NCBI GenBank assembly: GCA_902602885.1
Contig: CACKSM010000005.1
Span: 1 to 54,715 of the forward strand
Direction of reading: 5' to 3'
DNA: 54,715 bases
DNA from: an uncultured Alphaproteobacteria bacterium
GTDB taxonomy: Bacteria > Pseudomonadota > Alphaproteobacteria > HIMB59 > GCA-002718135
The notes under the pieces were generated by a model, which searched no databases, was not told where the DNA came from, and saw only the letters and a program-made list of their open reading frames with translations. Position 1 is the stretch's first letter. Each line of letters starts with the position of its first letter. Position numbers and translations under genes: made by a program. Positions 17,582 through 26,765 of this stretch are shown one piece after another.

Positions 17582-18892
17582 ATGGTTAATTTAATTAAAA
17601 CACTACAATTTATCTTAATTTTTCTGGTTATTAATTCTGGAGCTTTAGCCTTAACTAGCTCATCTTTTTTAATCTCACAATCTGCCTTTAATAATTATGA
17701 TTATAGTTCCACTTTATTTAAATTTAATATGGATAAAGTTACCTTATCTCAAGATAGTCTTTTAGATAAAGCTATTGCTGCAATAATTACAGAAGATCTA
17801 GTTCTGGCTGTAAAAATTGCTGATAAAATCTTAAGTGAAAACAAAAATAACCCAGAAGCTTTAATTATAAAAACTACTTCTCTTTACAAAGATAAAAAAT
17901 TTAAAGACATCATTGAGCTAAGAGATAATATGCTGCAACCAAGTGAATTATTAGACTTTATTTTTTTTGCTGATAACAGACTTAAAAATAATAGTACTAT
18001 AAGTAATGCTCTAGTTGAATTGGTATCATCCTCATATTCAAATAATGAACAAAGTCGTTTAAATTATAATTTTTTATTATTTTATACCTCACTCGCAAAA
18101 ATACTTGATCCAAATAACGACAGAGCAATGATTATTAAAGCAGAGTTATTTTCGCAAGTTGGACAAGATAAGGTTGCATCAGATATATATGCGAAGATAG
18201 ATAAAGAAAGTATTTATTATTTAGATGCTCAGAATAGCCTTGCTAGACATTACTTATTCAATAATACCTATGAGGAAGCTGAAACTAAAATTAAATCATT
18301 AGTTGAAAATAATAATAACAATTATTCTCTAAAAAAAACTTTAGGTGATTTTTATCGTTACAATAAAAAGTATGATTTAGCATTAAATGTTTATAATGAA
18401 ATGATCAAAGAAAACCAGGACGATCTTTGGAATATTTTTTATATGAGAGGTATTTGTTATGAACAAAAAGATGAATGGGATTTAGCTGAACAAGATTTTT
18501 TACGATCTTTAGAAATTAAACCCGGATCACCAAATGTTTTAAATTATCTTGCATATGGTTGGGTTGAAAGAGATATTCAATTAGACCGTTCTTTGAAAAT
18601 GTTAGAGGAGGCATATAAAGCTAATCCTGATAGTTTCTATATTATAGATAGTTTAGCATGGGCTCATTTTAAAAAAAATAATCTTTCAGAAGCAGCAAGG
18701 TTAATGGAAATGGTGATAGATATTGCTCCTGGTGAAGCAATATCTCTAGACCATCTTGGTGATATTTATTATGCTTTGAATAGAAAAAGAGAAGCAATTC
18801 ATTTTTGGCAACAAGCTTTAGAGTTGGCTGAGCCAGAAGATGAAATAACTGAAGATGTTCAAAGCAAATTAGATAATATTAATGCCGGATAA
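17582..18892 (+). CDS. Secreted or membrane-anchored TPR-repeat protein
   Basis: 436 residues with an N-terminal hydrophobic segment (residues 5-24) acting as signal or anchor. From about residue 55 onward helical pairs follow the tetratricopeptide pattern, clearest in the last 160 residues (NIFYMRGICYEQKDEWDLAEQDF, then LNYLAYGWVE and LDHLGDIYYALNRKREAIHFW). Alphaproteobacterial proteins of this design are envelope scaffolds of unknown partner. It overlaps ispE by 11 bases, so both are cotranscribed. Confidence 0.8.
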   Translation: MVNLIKTLQFILIFLVINSGALALTSSSFLISQSAFNNYDYSSTLFKFNMDKVTLSQDSLLDKAIAAIITEDLVLAVKIADKILSENKNNPEALIIKTTSLYKDKKFKDIIELRDNMLQPSELLDFIFFADNRLKNNSTISNALVELVSSSYSNNEQSRLNYNFLLFYTSLAKILDPNNDRAMIIKAELFSQVGQDKVASDIYAKIDKESIYYLDAQNSLARHYLFNNTYEEAETKIKSLVENNNNNYSLKKTLGDFYRYNKKYDLALNVYNEMIKENQDDLWNIFYMRGICYEQKDEWDLAEQDFLRSLEIKPGSPNVLNYLAYGWVERDIQLDRSLKMLEEAYKANPDSFYIIDSLAWAHFKKNNLSEAARLMEMVIDIAPGEAISLDHLGDIYYALNRKREAIHFWQQALELAEPEDEITEDVQSKLDNINAG

Positions 18893-19718
18893 AATAATTG
18901 AAAAATCACCTGCCAAAATTAATTTATTTTTAAAAATTATAAATAGAAGAGATGATGGTTTTCATAATATTCGCACAGGAATAACATTCATTGATCTTTT
19001 TGATGAGATAACTGTTCAACCTCACAGCAAATTTCAAGTAATCTATACAGGTAATTTCGCTCCAAAAAATAATCTATTTGAGGATTGCATTATTGATAAA
19101 TTATTTACTTATATAAATGAAGATAAACCCAAACTTCTTTTTACTATATCAAAAAATTTTCCTTATGAAGCTGGTTTAGGTTCTGCCTCCTCTAATGTTG
19201 CAAGTGTTATAAAAATTTTAGAAAATCTTGAGATAATAAAAAAGAAAAATATATTTGATTATGTTGATCTAGGCTCTGATATCCCTATTTTCTTGAATCA
19301 AAAAGATGCTCTAGTCAGAGGTAGGGGTGATTTAATTGCTAATGTTCATTTTCCAAAATATTATTTCTTACTAATTAGACCGTCTTTCAAATGTTCTACA
19401 AAAAAAATGTATGATTTATTTCAACCTTCAGATTTTGATTATAATGCTGAATTTGATTTAGAAGAAATTAATGATCAAGATTCTGGAAATGATTTTGAAA
19501 AAATTCTTAAAAAAAATGAACCTGAATTTTTATCAATCATAAATTTCTTGGAGGATTTTGATGATGTTATATTTTCAAGACTAACTGGGAGTGGTTCTTG
19601 TATTTACAGTGTATTTGAAAAAAAAGAGCATGCTATAAATGCACAAAAAAAATTTCAACAAAGTTTTTCAAATCTATGGACACATCTAAGTGAAAATAAT
19701 TTGGTTAATCTATTTTAA
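18882..19718 (+). CDS. ispE: 4-diphosphocytidyl-2-C-methyl-D-erythritol kinase
   Basis: GHMP kinase of the MEP isoprenoid pathway. The N-terminal SPAKINLFLKI block (residues 8-18), a glycine-rich GLGSASSNVA loop near residue 97 in place of the commoner GLGGGSSDAA, the catalytic Asp in DLGSDIPIF near residue 132 and the C-terminal TGSGSCIYSVF motif are visible. 278 residues is usual. It begins inside the end of the TPR gene and its 3' end overlaps the convergent DNA ligase gene by 14 bases. Confidence 0.9.
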   Translation: MPDKIIEKSPAKINLFLKIINRRDDGFHNIRTGITFIDLFDEITVQPHSKFQVIYTGNFAPKNNLFEDCIIDKLFTYINEDKPKLLFTISKNFPYEAGLGSASSNVASVIKILENLEIIKKKNIFDYVDLGSDIPIFLNQKDALVRGRGDLIANVHFPKYYFLLIRPSFKCSTKKMYDLFQPSDFDYNAEFDLEEINDQDSGNDFEKILKKNEPEFLSIINFLEDFDDVIFSRLTGSGSCIYSVFEKKEHAINAQKKFQQSFSNLWTHLSENNLVNLF

Positions 19719-21273
19719 ATTCTTTCTTAAATTCTTTAATTGAAATCACTTCATTTATTGGCTTGTCCCACCTAATTCTATGAATTCGAGGGAAACGCAT
19801 AGCGACACCTGATTTATGTCTATTGCTGGGGAATACATCGTCAAAGGCTACTTCTAAAATAATTTCTTTTTTTACTTCTCTTACAGGACCAAATTTATTG
19901 GTAGTATTATTTCTAATAAATTTATCTAAAACTAATAGCTCTTTATCTGTGTAACCGGAATATGCTTTTCCTATAGGAACTAATTCATTTTCTTTCCAAA
20001 CACCAAACGTAAAATCTGAATAATATGATGATCTTTTGCCATGTCCTCTTTGAGCATACATTAAAATAGCATCAACAAGTTTTGGATTTTTTTTCCATTT
20101 GTACCAATACCCTCTTTTTCTTCCTGGTAAATATTCACTATCTTTAAGTTTAATCATTACACCTTCATTTAAATCATCATAAAAATTATTTTTATATTTA
20201 GTTAATTCTTCCCATGTTGAAAAATTAATGATTGTAGATAAATCAATTTGATTAGTTTTATTTTCTTTTTGAAATTTTTCTAAATATTTTCTTCTTTCAA
20301 CGAGAGATAATTTTCTTAAATCTTTTTCTTTATAAAAAAGGATATCATAAGCTCGTATGAAAACAGGAAACTTTTTTTGAAGATCTTTTGATGCTTTTTT
20401 TCTATTTAATCTTTGTTGTAGATCATTAAAACCAGAGGGCTTAAAATTTCCACCCACAAGTAATTCTCCGTCAATAACCGCATCACCTTTAGTAGTTTCA
20501 ATTATTTCTGGGAATGCAGATGATATATTATCACCTGTTCTTGAGTATAGTGAAACACTGTTTGATGAAACCATAAGCTGAACTCTGATCCCATCCCATT
20601 TATATTCTGCTTGAAATTCATTCGCGTCTAATCTTTTAAAATCTTTTTCCTCATCAATAGGATTAGCAAGCATCATAGGATGAAATAATTTTTTAAAATC
20701 TATTTTTGGTTTTGATGTTTCATTTTTTAACCATTGAAATAAATTTTCATATGGAAATTCTAGACCATGCCAAATTTCTTCAATCTCATTTATAGATTTA
20801 TTATACAGATCAGCTAAGGCCGTTTTGACTAATCTTTCTGAGACGCCAATTCGTAATCCACCCGTGCAAATTTTAATTAAAGTCCATCTTTCGTTATTAG
20901 ATAGTTCGCTCAAAACTTTACTAAACTCTTTATTAATTTCAGACTTTTTAATTTTTTTTATATTTTCTATTAAGGTAGATAAATTTTGTGATTTACCCTC
21001 TTTATTTGTTGGCCAAATTAATGATATTGTTTCTGCTAAATCCCCAACATAGTCATATGAGTAATCAAATAAATGTTGATCTACTTGTTCATAGACAAGT
21101 TCTCTGAGTTTAGATGCTTTAATAAATTGAAATGAAAGTTGATCAGATAAAATTGCAAGAGCATATGCACGGTTGATATCAAGTATTTTAAAATAATCTT
21201 GAAGTAATTTAATTTTAGTATTTCGACTTGGTGTTAAAATCAAATTGTGAAGTAAGGAAGAAAATTTTTTCAT
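19705..21273 (-). CDS. ATP-dependent DNA ligase of the ligase-associated repair cluster
   Basis: Seals nicks using ATP. The adenylated Lys is in EYKWDGIR near residue 216 (motif I), followed by YSRTGDNIS and DGELLVG (motif III region), EGVMIKLKDSEY (motif IV) and WYKWKK (motif V); the C-terminal OB-fold includes VAFDDVFPS and RFPRIHRIRWDK. The first 200 residues form the helical N-terminal domain. 522 residues fits the ligase that travels with a beta-CASP exonuclease, an Lhr-like helicase and a phosphoesterase in many proteobacteria. Its ATG overlaps the exonuclease stop by 4 bases. It is additional to the NAD-dependent LigA expected elsewhere. Confidence 0.92.
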   Translation of the reverse strand: MKKFSSLLHNLILTPSRNTKIKLLQDYFKILDINRAYALAILSDQLSFQFIKASKLRELVYEQVDQHLFDYSYDYVGDLAETISLIWPTNKEGKSQNLSTLIENIKKIKKSEINKEFSKVLSELSNNERWTLIKICTGGLRIGVSERLVKTALADLYNKSINEIEEIWHGLEFPYENLFQWLKNETSKPKIDFKKLFHPMMLANPIDEEKDFKRLDANEFQAEYKWDGIRVQLMVSSNSVSLYSRTGDNISSAFPEIIETTKGDAVIDGELLVGGNFKPSGFNDLQQRLNRKKASKDLQKKFPVFIRAYDILFYKEKDLRKLSLVERRKYLEKFQKENKTNQIDLSTIINFSTWEELTKYKNNFYDDLNEGVMIKLKDSEYLPGRKRGYWYKWKKNPKLVDAILMYAQRGHGKRSSYYSDFTFGVWKENELVPIGKAYSGYTDKELLVLDKFIRNNTTNKFGPVREVKKEIILEVAFDDVFPSNRHKSGVAMRFPRIHRIRWDKPINEVISIKEFKKEFKID

Positions 21274-22259
21274 TCTATTTCTTCATCACTTCTTCCTTGA
21301 ATGGAAAGGGGCTTTGAAACAAGATTTTGTTTTTTACAATAATAAACTAATGCATCTTCCTGACCATGTGTAATAAGAATATTTTTCGCTTTTGATTTTT
21401 TAATTGTATCTAGTAATTCATTCCAATCGCTATGATCACTAATAACTAAAGGTAATTCAATACCTTGTTGTTTTGCTCTTTGCTTAACTGTCATCCATCC
21501 ACTTGCCATGCAAATAATAGGATTAGGAAATCGTCTAGACCAACGATCCTTTAATGCTGAAGGAGGGGCAATAATTATTTTACCCTCATAAAAGCTTTTA
21601 TCTTTTGAAGAAACTTTTTCAAACTTTCCAATATTAATTTTTTCTTTTGAATAATATTGGCATAACTTTTCTAGAGAGCCATGAATATAAATTGTCTCAT
21701 TATATTTCTGCTGACGTAAAAGATTCATTACTCTTTGCGCTTTGCCAAGCGCATACGCACCAACAATATGACAATTATTTTTATTTATCTTTACAGATCG
21801 TATGAGTTTTTGAATTTCATCTTTGGGATCTGGATGTTGAAATATGGGTAATCCAAATGTTGCTTCGGTAATTAAAGTATCACATTTTACCAGTTTGAAA
21901 TTTTTACATGTTTCGTCTTTTCCTACTTTATAATCACCTGTGATGACTAAACGATGATTATTTTTTTCAATTAAAACTTGAGCACTCCCTAAAATATGTC
22001 CTGCAGGGTATAATGTAAAATTAAAGTTTTTAATCGAGTATTTTTGGCCGTATCTAAGAGGAGTAAATTTCTTTGCACATTTATCTCCGTAGCGAATTTT
22101 CATTATGTCTATTGTCTGCCTAGTAGCAATAACATGATCATGTCCAAATCTGGCGTGATCTGCGTGACCATGTGTAATAATTGCTGTTTTTTTCGGCAAT
22201 ATTGGATCTATATGTACATTTATATCTTTGATAAATAGCTGATGGTTAATGAAATCCAT
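21270..22259 (-). CDS. Ligase-associated metallo-beta-lactamase/beta-CASP exonuclease
   Basis: Predicted DNA exonuclease of the SNM1/CPSF-like fold. The metal site HGHADH is at residues 30-35, with ITGDYKVGKDE near residue 110 and DHSDW and THGQED in the C-terminal part. 329 residues is the usual length for the family found beside this ligase type. The ATG at 22259 abuts the start codon of the divergent helicase (CATATG), so no intergenic DNA is left and any promoter must lie inside the opposite gene. It is cotranscribed with the ligase. Confidence 0.9.
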   Translation of the reverse strand: MDFINHQLFIKDINVHIDPILPKKTAIITHGHADHARFGHDHVIATRQTIDIMKIRYGDKCAKKFTPLRYGQKYSIKNFNFTLYPAGHILGSAQVLIEKNNHRLVITGDYKVGKDETCKNFKLVKCDTLITEATFGLPIFQHPDPKDEIQKLIRSVKINKNNCHIVGAYALGKAQRVMNLLRQQKYNETIYIHGSLEKLCQYYSKEKINIGKFEKVSSKDKSFYEGKIIIAPPSALKDRWSRRFPNPIICMASGWMTVKQRAKQQGIELPLVISDHSDWNELLDTIKKSKAKNILITHGQEDALVYYCKKQNLVSKPLSIQGRSDEEIE

Positions 22260-24692
22260 ATGAATATAAATAAATCGAATCCCTTATTATTACACCCCCT
22301 AAATAAGTGGATGAAGAAAAAAAAATGGTCCTGGTTTCCTCATCAAATTGAAACGTTTCATCATGTTCGAACTGGGTCTGATGTTGTTGTATTTGCTCCT
22401 ACTGGTGCTGGCAAAACATTAACAGGGTTTATTAATCCAATAGATGATTTAATAAAATTAAAAAAATTTAAAGGTCTTCATACTCTCTATATTTCTCCAT
22501 TAAAATCTCTTGCAAACGATATTGTGAGAAATTTAGAGAAACCTATTAAAGAGCTTGATTTAAATATTTCATTTCAAGTAAGAACAGGAGACATAACACC
22601 ATATAAAAAACAAAAACAAAAACAAAATCCCCCTAATATCATTATTACAACTCCAGAGTCACTTGCATTATTAAATTCGTATGAGAATGCGAAAGAATTT
22701 TTTCATAATCTAAAATATATAATTATTGATGAGATACACACTTTTTTGGATAATAAGAGAGCTGATCTTCTGAGTTTAAATATTGAAAGACTACAAACTT
22801 TCTCTCCAAATTTACAACGAATAGGTTTGTCAGCAACTCTTAAGAATAAACAAGATGCAAAAAAATGGCTTTGCCGCAAAAAACCAAAAATAATTTCTTA
22901 TGAAAATTCAGTTTTACCTAAGATTAAAATTCTAGAAACAAAAGAACGTATCCCTTGGTCTGGTCATATGGCTACGTATTCTATTAATGAAATCTATAAA
23001 GAAATAATGAAATCAAAATTAACTATCATTTTTGTTAATACGAGAGCGCAAGCCGAATATATGTTTAAAAACTTATGGCTAATTAATAAGAAAAAATTAA
23101 AAATTGCTGTTCACCATGGTTCATTAGAAAAAAACTTACGTTTAAAAGTAGAAAATAATCTTAGCAAAGGATTAGTTGACTGTGTTGTTGCGACCTCTTC
23201 TTTAGAACTTGGATTAGATTATGGAGATGTAGAAAAAATTATTCAAGTTGGAGCACCTAAAGGAATTAATAGATTATTACAGCGTGTAGGAAGATCAAAT
23301 CATAATTTAAATACACCTTCAAAAGCAATTTTAATACCTACTAATCGTTTTGAATTTATCGAAGCAAAAGCTGCTATTGAAGAAATAAAAAATAACAACT
23401 TGGATAAAATAGATTTAAAAGAAGGAAGTTTTGATGTTGTAGCTCAACATATTTTTGCAACTGCTTGTTCGGGGCAATTTGATATCAGTGATCTCTACAA
23501 AGAAATCATCAAAGCATATCCATACAAAAAATTAAAACTTAATGATTTTAAACAATTGATTAATCTCATACAAGATGGCGGATATGTTTTAAAAAATTAT
23601 GATCAATTTAAGAGAATCTTCCAATTAAGAGAAAATAAAAATATTTATAAGCTAGTAAATAGAAGAGAAACACGAAAATACCGCATGAATGTTGGAACAA
23701 TAATTGAAAATCCGATGCTAAGAATAAAACTTGGAACAAAAACACTAGGGAACATAGAAGAAGTTTTTATTCAAAATCTTTCTCAAGGTGATTCATTTAT
23801 CTTTGCTGGTCAAGTATTAGAATTTCAATCAATGAAAAATAATTTAGTACAAGTTAAAAGAAGTAAATCATTAATTTCTAAAATTCCATCTTATTCCGGC
23901 GGCAGAATGCCATTATCAACAAATTTGGCTAACTCAGTTAGGACTTTATTGGCAAAAAGTAATATGCGGGATTTATATCCAGATCAAATTACTGAATGGT
24001 TAAAAAGACAAAAAAATATATCTAAAATCCCAAAAAAAGATGAATATCTAGTCGAGCAATTCCCTCGAAAAAAAAATTTTTATACTGTTATCTATACTTT
24101 TGCAGGATGGCATGCCAATCAAACACTAGGATTTTTATTACTTAGAGGCTTTAAGGAATTTAATTATAAACCCCTAGGTTTTGTTGCAAATGATTACGCT
24201 ATTGTTTTATGGTCTTTAAAAGAAGTAAAAGAAATAAAAAAGATCCTAAATATTGGATTGTTAGATAAACATTTAGATAATTATCTTGAAGAAACTTCAA
24301 TAGTCAAAAGATTGTTTAGAGATAATGCAATTATATCTTGTTTAATAGAAAGAAGGTTGCCAGGGATGGAAAAAACTGGGAAGCAAGTTTTATTTAGTTC
24401 AGATCTAATTTATACAGTATTAAAAAAAAATGAACCAGATCACATTCTTCTAAAATCATCATATGAAGACGCAAAAAAAAATATGATAGATTATAATAGA
24501 CTAAGAGAAATATTAAAAAAAATCGATAAAAAAATTATATTAAAGAAACTAACAAGTATATCACCATTGGCTGTTCCGATTATTCTTGAAATAAATAGAG
24601 AAAATTTATCAAAAAAGGAAACTGATGAATATATTTTAGAGGATTTAGAAAATGAAATATTAAAAGAGGCAAATGTACTATCAATTAATTAA
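22260..24692 (+). CDS. Ligase-associated Lhr-core-type DEXH helicase
   Basis: ATP-dependent DNA translocase of the Lhr-core group. Motifs: APTGAGKT (Walker A, residues 49-56), DEIH (near 160), SATLKN (near 192), TSSLELGLDYG and QRVGRSNH in the second RecA domain, then a winged-helix and a C-terminal domain typical of Lhr. 810 residues from ATG 22260. An in-frame ATG 18 bases upstream would overlap the exonuclease coding start; homologues do not need it. It is followed, with a 20-base overlap, by the phosphoesterase of the same repair set. Confidence 0.92.
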   Translation: MNINKSNPLLLHPLNKWMKKKKWSWFPHQIETFHHVRTGSDVVVFAPTGAGKTLTGFINPIDDLIKLKKFKGLHTLYISPLKSLANDIVRNLEKPIKELDLNISFQVRTGDITPYKKQKQKQNPPNIIITTPESLALLNSYENAKEFFHNLKYIIIDEIHTFLDNKRADLLSLNIERLQTFSPNLQRIGLSATLKNKQDAKKWLCRKKPKIISYENSVLPKIKILETKERIPWSGHMATYSINEIYKEIMKSKLTIIFVNTRAQAEYMFKNLWLINKKKLKIAVHHGSLEKNLRLKVENNLSKGLVDCVVATSSLELGLDYGDVEKIIQVGAPKGINRLLQRVGRSNHNLNTPSKAILIPTNRFEFIEAKAAIEEIKNNNLDKIDLKEGSFDVVAQHIFATACSGQFDISDLYKEIIKAYPYKKLKLNDFKQLINLIQDGGYVLKNYDQFKRIFQLRENKNIYKLVNRRETRKYRMNVGTIIENPMLRIKLGTKTLGNIEEVFIQNLSQGDSFIFAGQVLEFQSMKNNLVQVKRSKSLISKIPSYSGGRMPLSTNLANSVRTLLAKSNMRDLYPDQITEWLKRQKNISKIPKKDEYLVEQFPRKKNFYTVIYTFAGWHANQTLGFLLLRGFKEFNYKPLGFVANDYAIVLWSLKEVKEIKKILNIGLLDKHLDNYLEETSIVKRLFRDNAIISCLIERRLPGMEKTGKQVLFSSDLIYTVLKKNEPDHILLKSSYEDAKKNMIDYNRLREILKKIDKKIILKKLTSISPLAVPIILEINRENLSKKETDEYILEDLENEILKEANVLSIN

Positions 24693-25326
24693 TTTTGGAG
24701 ATGAAGAATTTTATGCTTACCCAAATAAATCTCTTTATTGGAAAAGACTAAATACCCTGATTGTATCAGATTTACATATTGGAAAATCTATTAGTTATGC
24801 AAAGAATAAGCAATTCTTACCTCCATATGATACCAAAGAAATATTAAACGAACTTTTTGTTAGTTTAGATGAGATTAAACCAAGCAATTTAATTATAGTT
24901 GGAGATTTGTTACACGATATTTTTTCAACTTTGAGTTTAAAAGATCAAGATCATAAAAATATTAGTCAATATATGGAAAATACTGATTTCATATGGATCA
25001 AAGGTAATCATGATAAAAATATACAAATTGAAGGTTTTAAAAATTTTACAAATTATGAAATAGATAAATTTTTGTTTACACACATACCTATCGAAACACC
25101 TTTATTTCAAATTTGTGGTCACTATCATCCAAAAGTAAAAATTGTACACAGAGGGAAAACTATTTTTAAAACATCCTTTGTGCATAATGAAAAAATATTC
25201 ATTTTACCAAGTTTTGGAATTTTAACAGGTGGGTTGGATATCAATTCTAAGGAAATAAGCGATGTATTGGGTAAGAAAAATTTGAATATTTATCCTGTGG
25301 GACAGGATAAAGTTTATAAATTATAA
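24673..25326 (+). CDS. pdeM: Ligase-associated metallophosphoesterase (MPE/PdeM) endonuclease
   Basis: Two-metal phosphoesterase; the Pseudomonas putida relative is known as a Mn-dependent single-strand DNA endonuclease. Metal ligand motifs are seen in order: SDLHIGKS near residue 33, VGDLLHD near residue 76, KGNHDKN near residue 112 and CGHYHPK near residue 155. 217 residues fits. The start overlaps the helicase end by 20 bases, and the N-terminal YPNKSLYW segment matches what the family shows just before the first motif, supporting this ATG. Its 3' end overlaps the convergent DUF4149 gene by 13 bases. Confidence 0.88.
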   Translation: MYYQLINFGDEEFYAYPNKSLYWKRLNTLIVSDLHIGKSISYAKNKQFLPPYDTKEILNELFVSLDEIKPSNLIIVGDLLHDIFSTLSLKDQDHKNISQYMENTDFIWIKGNHDKNIQIEGFKNFTNYEIDKFLFTHIPIETPLFQICGHYHPKVKIVHRGKTIFKTSFVHNEKIFILPSFGILTGGLDINSKEISDVLGKKNLNIYPVGQDKVYKL

Positions 25327-25742
25327 TTAAAGTAATTATTAATCACGATCCCAATTAAAATAACAAAATTCAATACAAATAATAAAACTGAAAGCAAATG
25401 CATATATTTAAAACTTGAAGATGCTTTTTTATCACCTTCTAATTCTTTATCTCTAAAATCATTAATTTTAGGTGTTAAATAATTTCGATTAATAATAAAA
25501 CTCATAGTCACTATTATTAATAAAATAGAATTTAAAATATTACCTGAAATATAACAAAGGACTAAAGATAAAATGGCTATTATAAATCCAAATAAAAACA
25601 TTCGAGGAAAAATTGTTCTTAACAATTTACTACTAGAATTGGTACTTAAAGTGGCAAATACTGAGGGTGAGACAACAGCCATAAAGAAAGTCATAGATCC
25701 TATTAAGACTGCTAATAAAAAATTAAGGGTATAAATTATCAT
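25314..25742 (-). CDS. DUF4149-type four-helix membrane protein
   Basis: 142 residues with four hydrophobic segments (about 4-26, 46-68, 69-86 and 113-137). The MAVVSPSVFATL block, the LLRTIFPRM segment and the LTPKINDFRD loop before the last helix are the pattern of DUF4149/TMEM205-like membrane proteins, whose function is unknown. It is the last of five leftward genes; a strong hairpin fills the 37 bases between it and the TPR gene upstream and sits where a ribosome-binding site would be expected. Confidence 0.72.
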   Translation of the reverse strand: MIIYTLNFLLAVLIGSMTFFMAVVSPSVFATLSTNSSSKLLRTIFPRMFLFGFIIAILSLVLCYISGNILNSILLIIVTMSFIINRNYLTPKINDFRDKELEGDKKASSSFKYMHLLSVLLFVLNFVILIGIVINNYFNYNL

Positions 25743-25748
25743 AGGTTA

Positions 25749-25798
25749 AATTGCTCTTCATAAAGAGCAATTGTAATAGTTATGAATTATCAATTGCT
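25749..25798 (-). promoter_or_regulatory. Alternative hairpins before the DUF4149 gene
   Basis: A perfect 10-base-pair stem AATTGCTCTT/AAGAGCAATT with a tetraloop occupies 25749-25772, ending 6 bases before the DUF4149 ATG at 25742. The outer part of one arm (25766-25773) can instead pair over 8 bases with 25791-25798 at the end of the TPR gene. The two stems exclude each other, like an attenuator. There is no T-tract, so control of translation or RNA processing is likelier than termination. Confidence 0.4.
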
Positions 25799-26244
25799 GA
25801 TTTTAATTTTCTATATTCCATAGAATTAGTTCCAGCTAAAGTTTCTAACTTTAACAACATTTCATTTGCTTTATTCATCTTTCCAAGGGTTATGTAAAGC
25901 TCACCCAGATATTCGTGTACCCCTAAATGTTCAGGGTTTGCCTCTAATGCAATTTGATATGCATCGAAAGCTTTGTCTAAATTTGGCTCACTATGTTTTC
26001 TATAACTAAATCCAAGTAAATTATACACATCAGCTTTTTTATCACCAAGATCTTTACGCTTAGCCATTTTTTCAAGCAATTTGATCGATTTATCAAATTT
26101 CTTGTAATAAACTAATTCATACGCTTTATCGTAAAGTTTATTAACTTGTTCACCTGCAGATATACTTGAGCTACTGTCGTCTGAACTTGCAGCAGCAAAT
26201 ACACCAGAACTAATAAATAATAATGTAAGTAATATTCTAATCAT
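25780..26244 (-). CDS. Small periplasmic TPR protein
   Basis: 154 residues. A signal peptide covers residues 1-18 (ends VFAAA), followed by a Ser/Asp-rich linker and about three tetratricopeptide units (VYNLLGFSYRKH, AFDAYQIALEANPEHLG, VHEYLGELYITLGKMNKA). I place the start at ATG 26244; a TTG just before is possible. Proteins of this kind serve as binding scaffolds; no partner is evident. It lies 57 bases after the DUF4396 gene and 37 before the DUF4149 gene in the same direction. Confidence 0.75.
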   Translation of the reverse strand: MIRILLTLLFISSGVFAAASSDDSSSSISAGEQVNKLYDKAYELVYYKKFDKSIKLLEKMAKRKDLGDKKADVYNLLGFSYRKHSEPNLDKAFDAYQIALEANPEHLGVHEYLGELYITLGKMNKANEMLLKLETLAGTNSMEYRKLKSAIDNS

Positions 26245-26301
26245 CAAAATCAGATATGTTTGTTTAAACTAATTTCAATATTCGTTTGTGAATTAATTTA
26301 A

Positions 26302-26760
26302 TTAATGGCAGGCAATATTATATTTTTTTAATCTGTAATAATTATATGGCCACGGCGTTAGAAAGCCTGCAAGAAGCATTATAGGTATTACCCACCATAC
26401 AAGTTTAGCGCCACCCATAATGATCCAGTCAACTGCATTCATGGCTATTTCCATAGACACCATTGAAATTAAACTCATTCCTATGGCTGTTTTAAAAGCT
26501 TTGATGATAATCATTTGTCTTGATAAAACGACAGTCTCTAAAATGATGCTAGTAATAATACCATTAATGATTGCTAGAATCATAATATAAAGAGTAGGCC
26601 AAGGAATGCCAGTTAATTGAAAATAGAGTATGGTTCCAAAATCGCCAATACTACATCCTAGCAAACACCAAGCAGTATTTTTAGCACTTCTTCTCCATGT
26701 ATGTTTACATTTCCAATGAAAACTTGGAGCTGGTTTTTTTAATGTTTCAGCAACAGACAT
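26302..26760 (-). CDS. DUF4396-type membrane protein
   Basis: 152 residues with about four membrane segments between residues 31 and 140. The NTAWCLLGCSIGDFG block near residues 28-42, SIILETVVLSRQM and the GMSLISMVSMEIAMNAVDW segment are the conserved core of DUF4396, a membrane family without assigned function; conserved Cys, Met and His residues would suit a metal or thiol role, but this is speculation. It starts 5 bases after the FG-GAP gene upstream, so it belongs to the same operon as that gene and the CCWPC protein. Confidence 0.65.
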   Translation of the reverse strand: MSVAETLKKPAPSFHWKCKHTWRRSAKNTAWCLLGCSIGDFGTILYFQLTGIPWPTLYIMILAIINGIITSIILETVVLSRQMIIIKAFKTAIGMSLISMVSMEIAMNAVDWIIMGGAKLVWWVIPIMLLAGFLTPWPYNYYRLKKYNIACH

Positions 26761-26765
26761 TTAAT

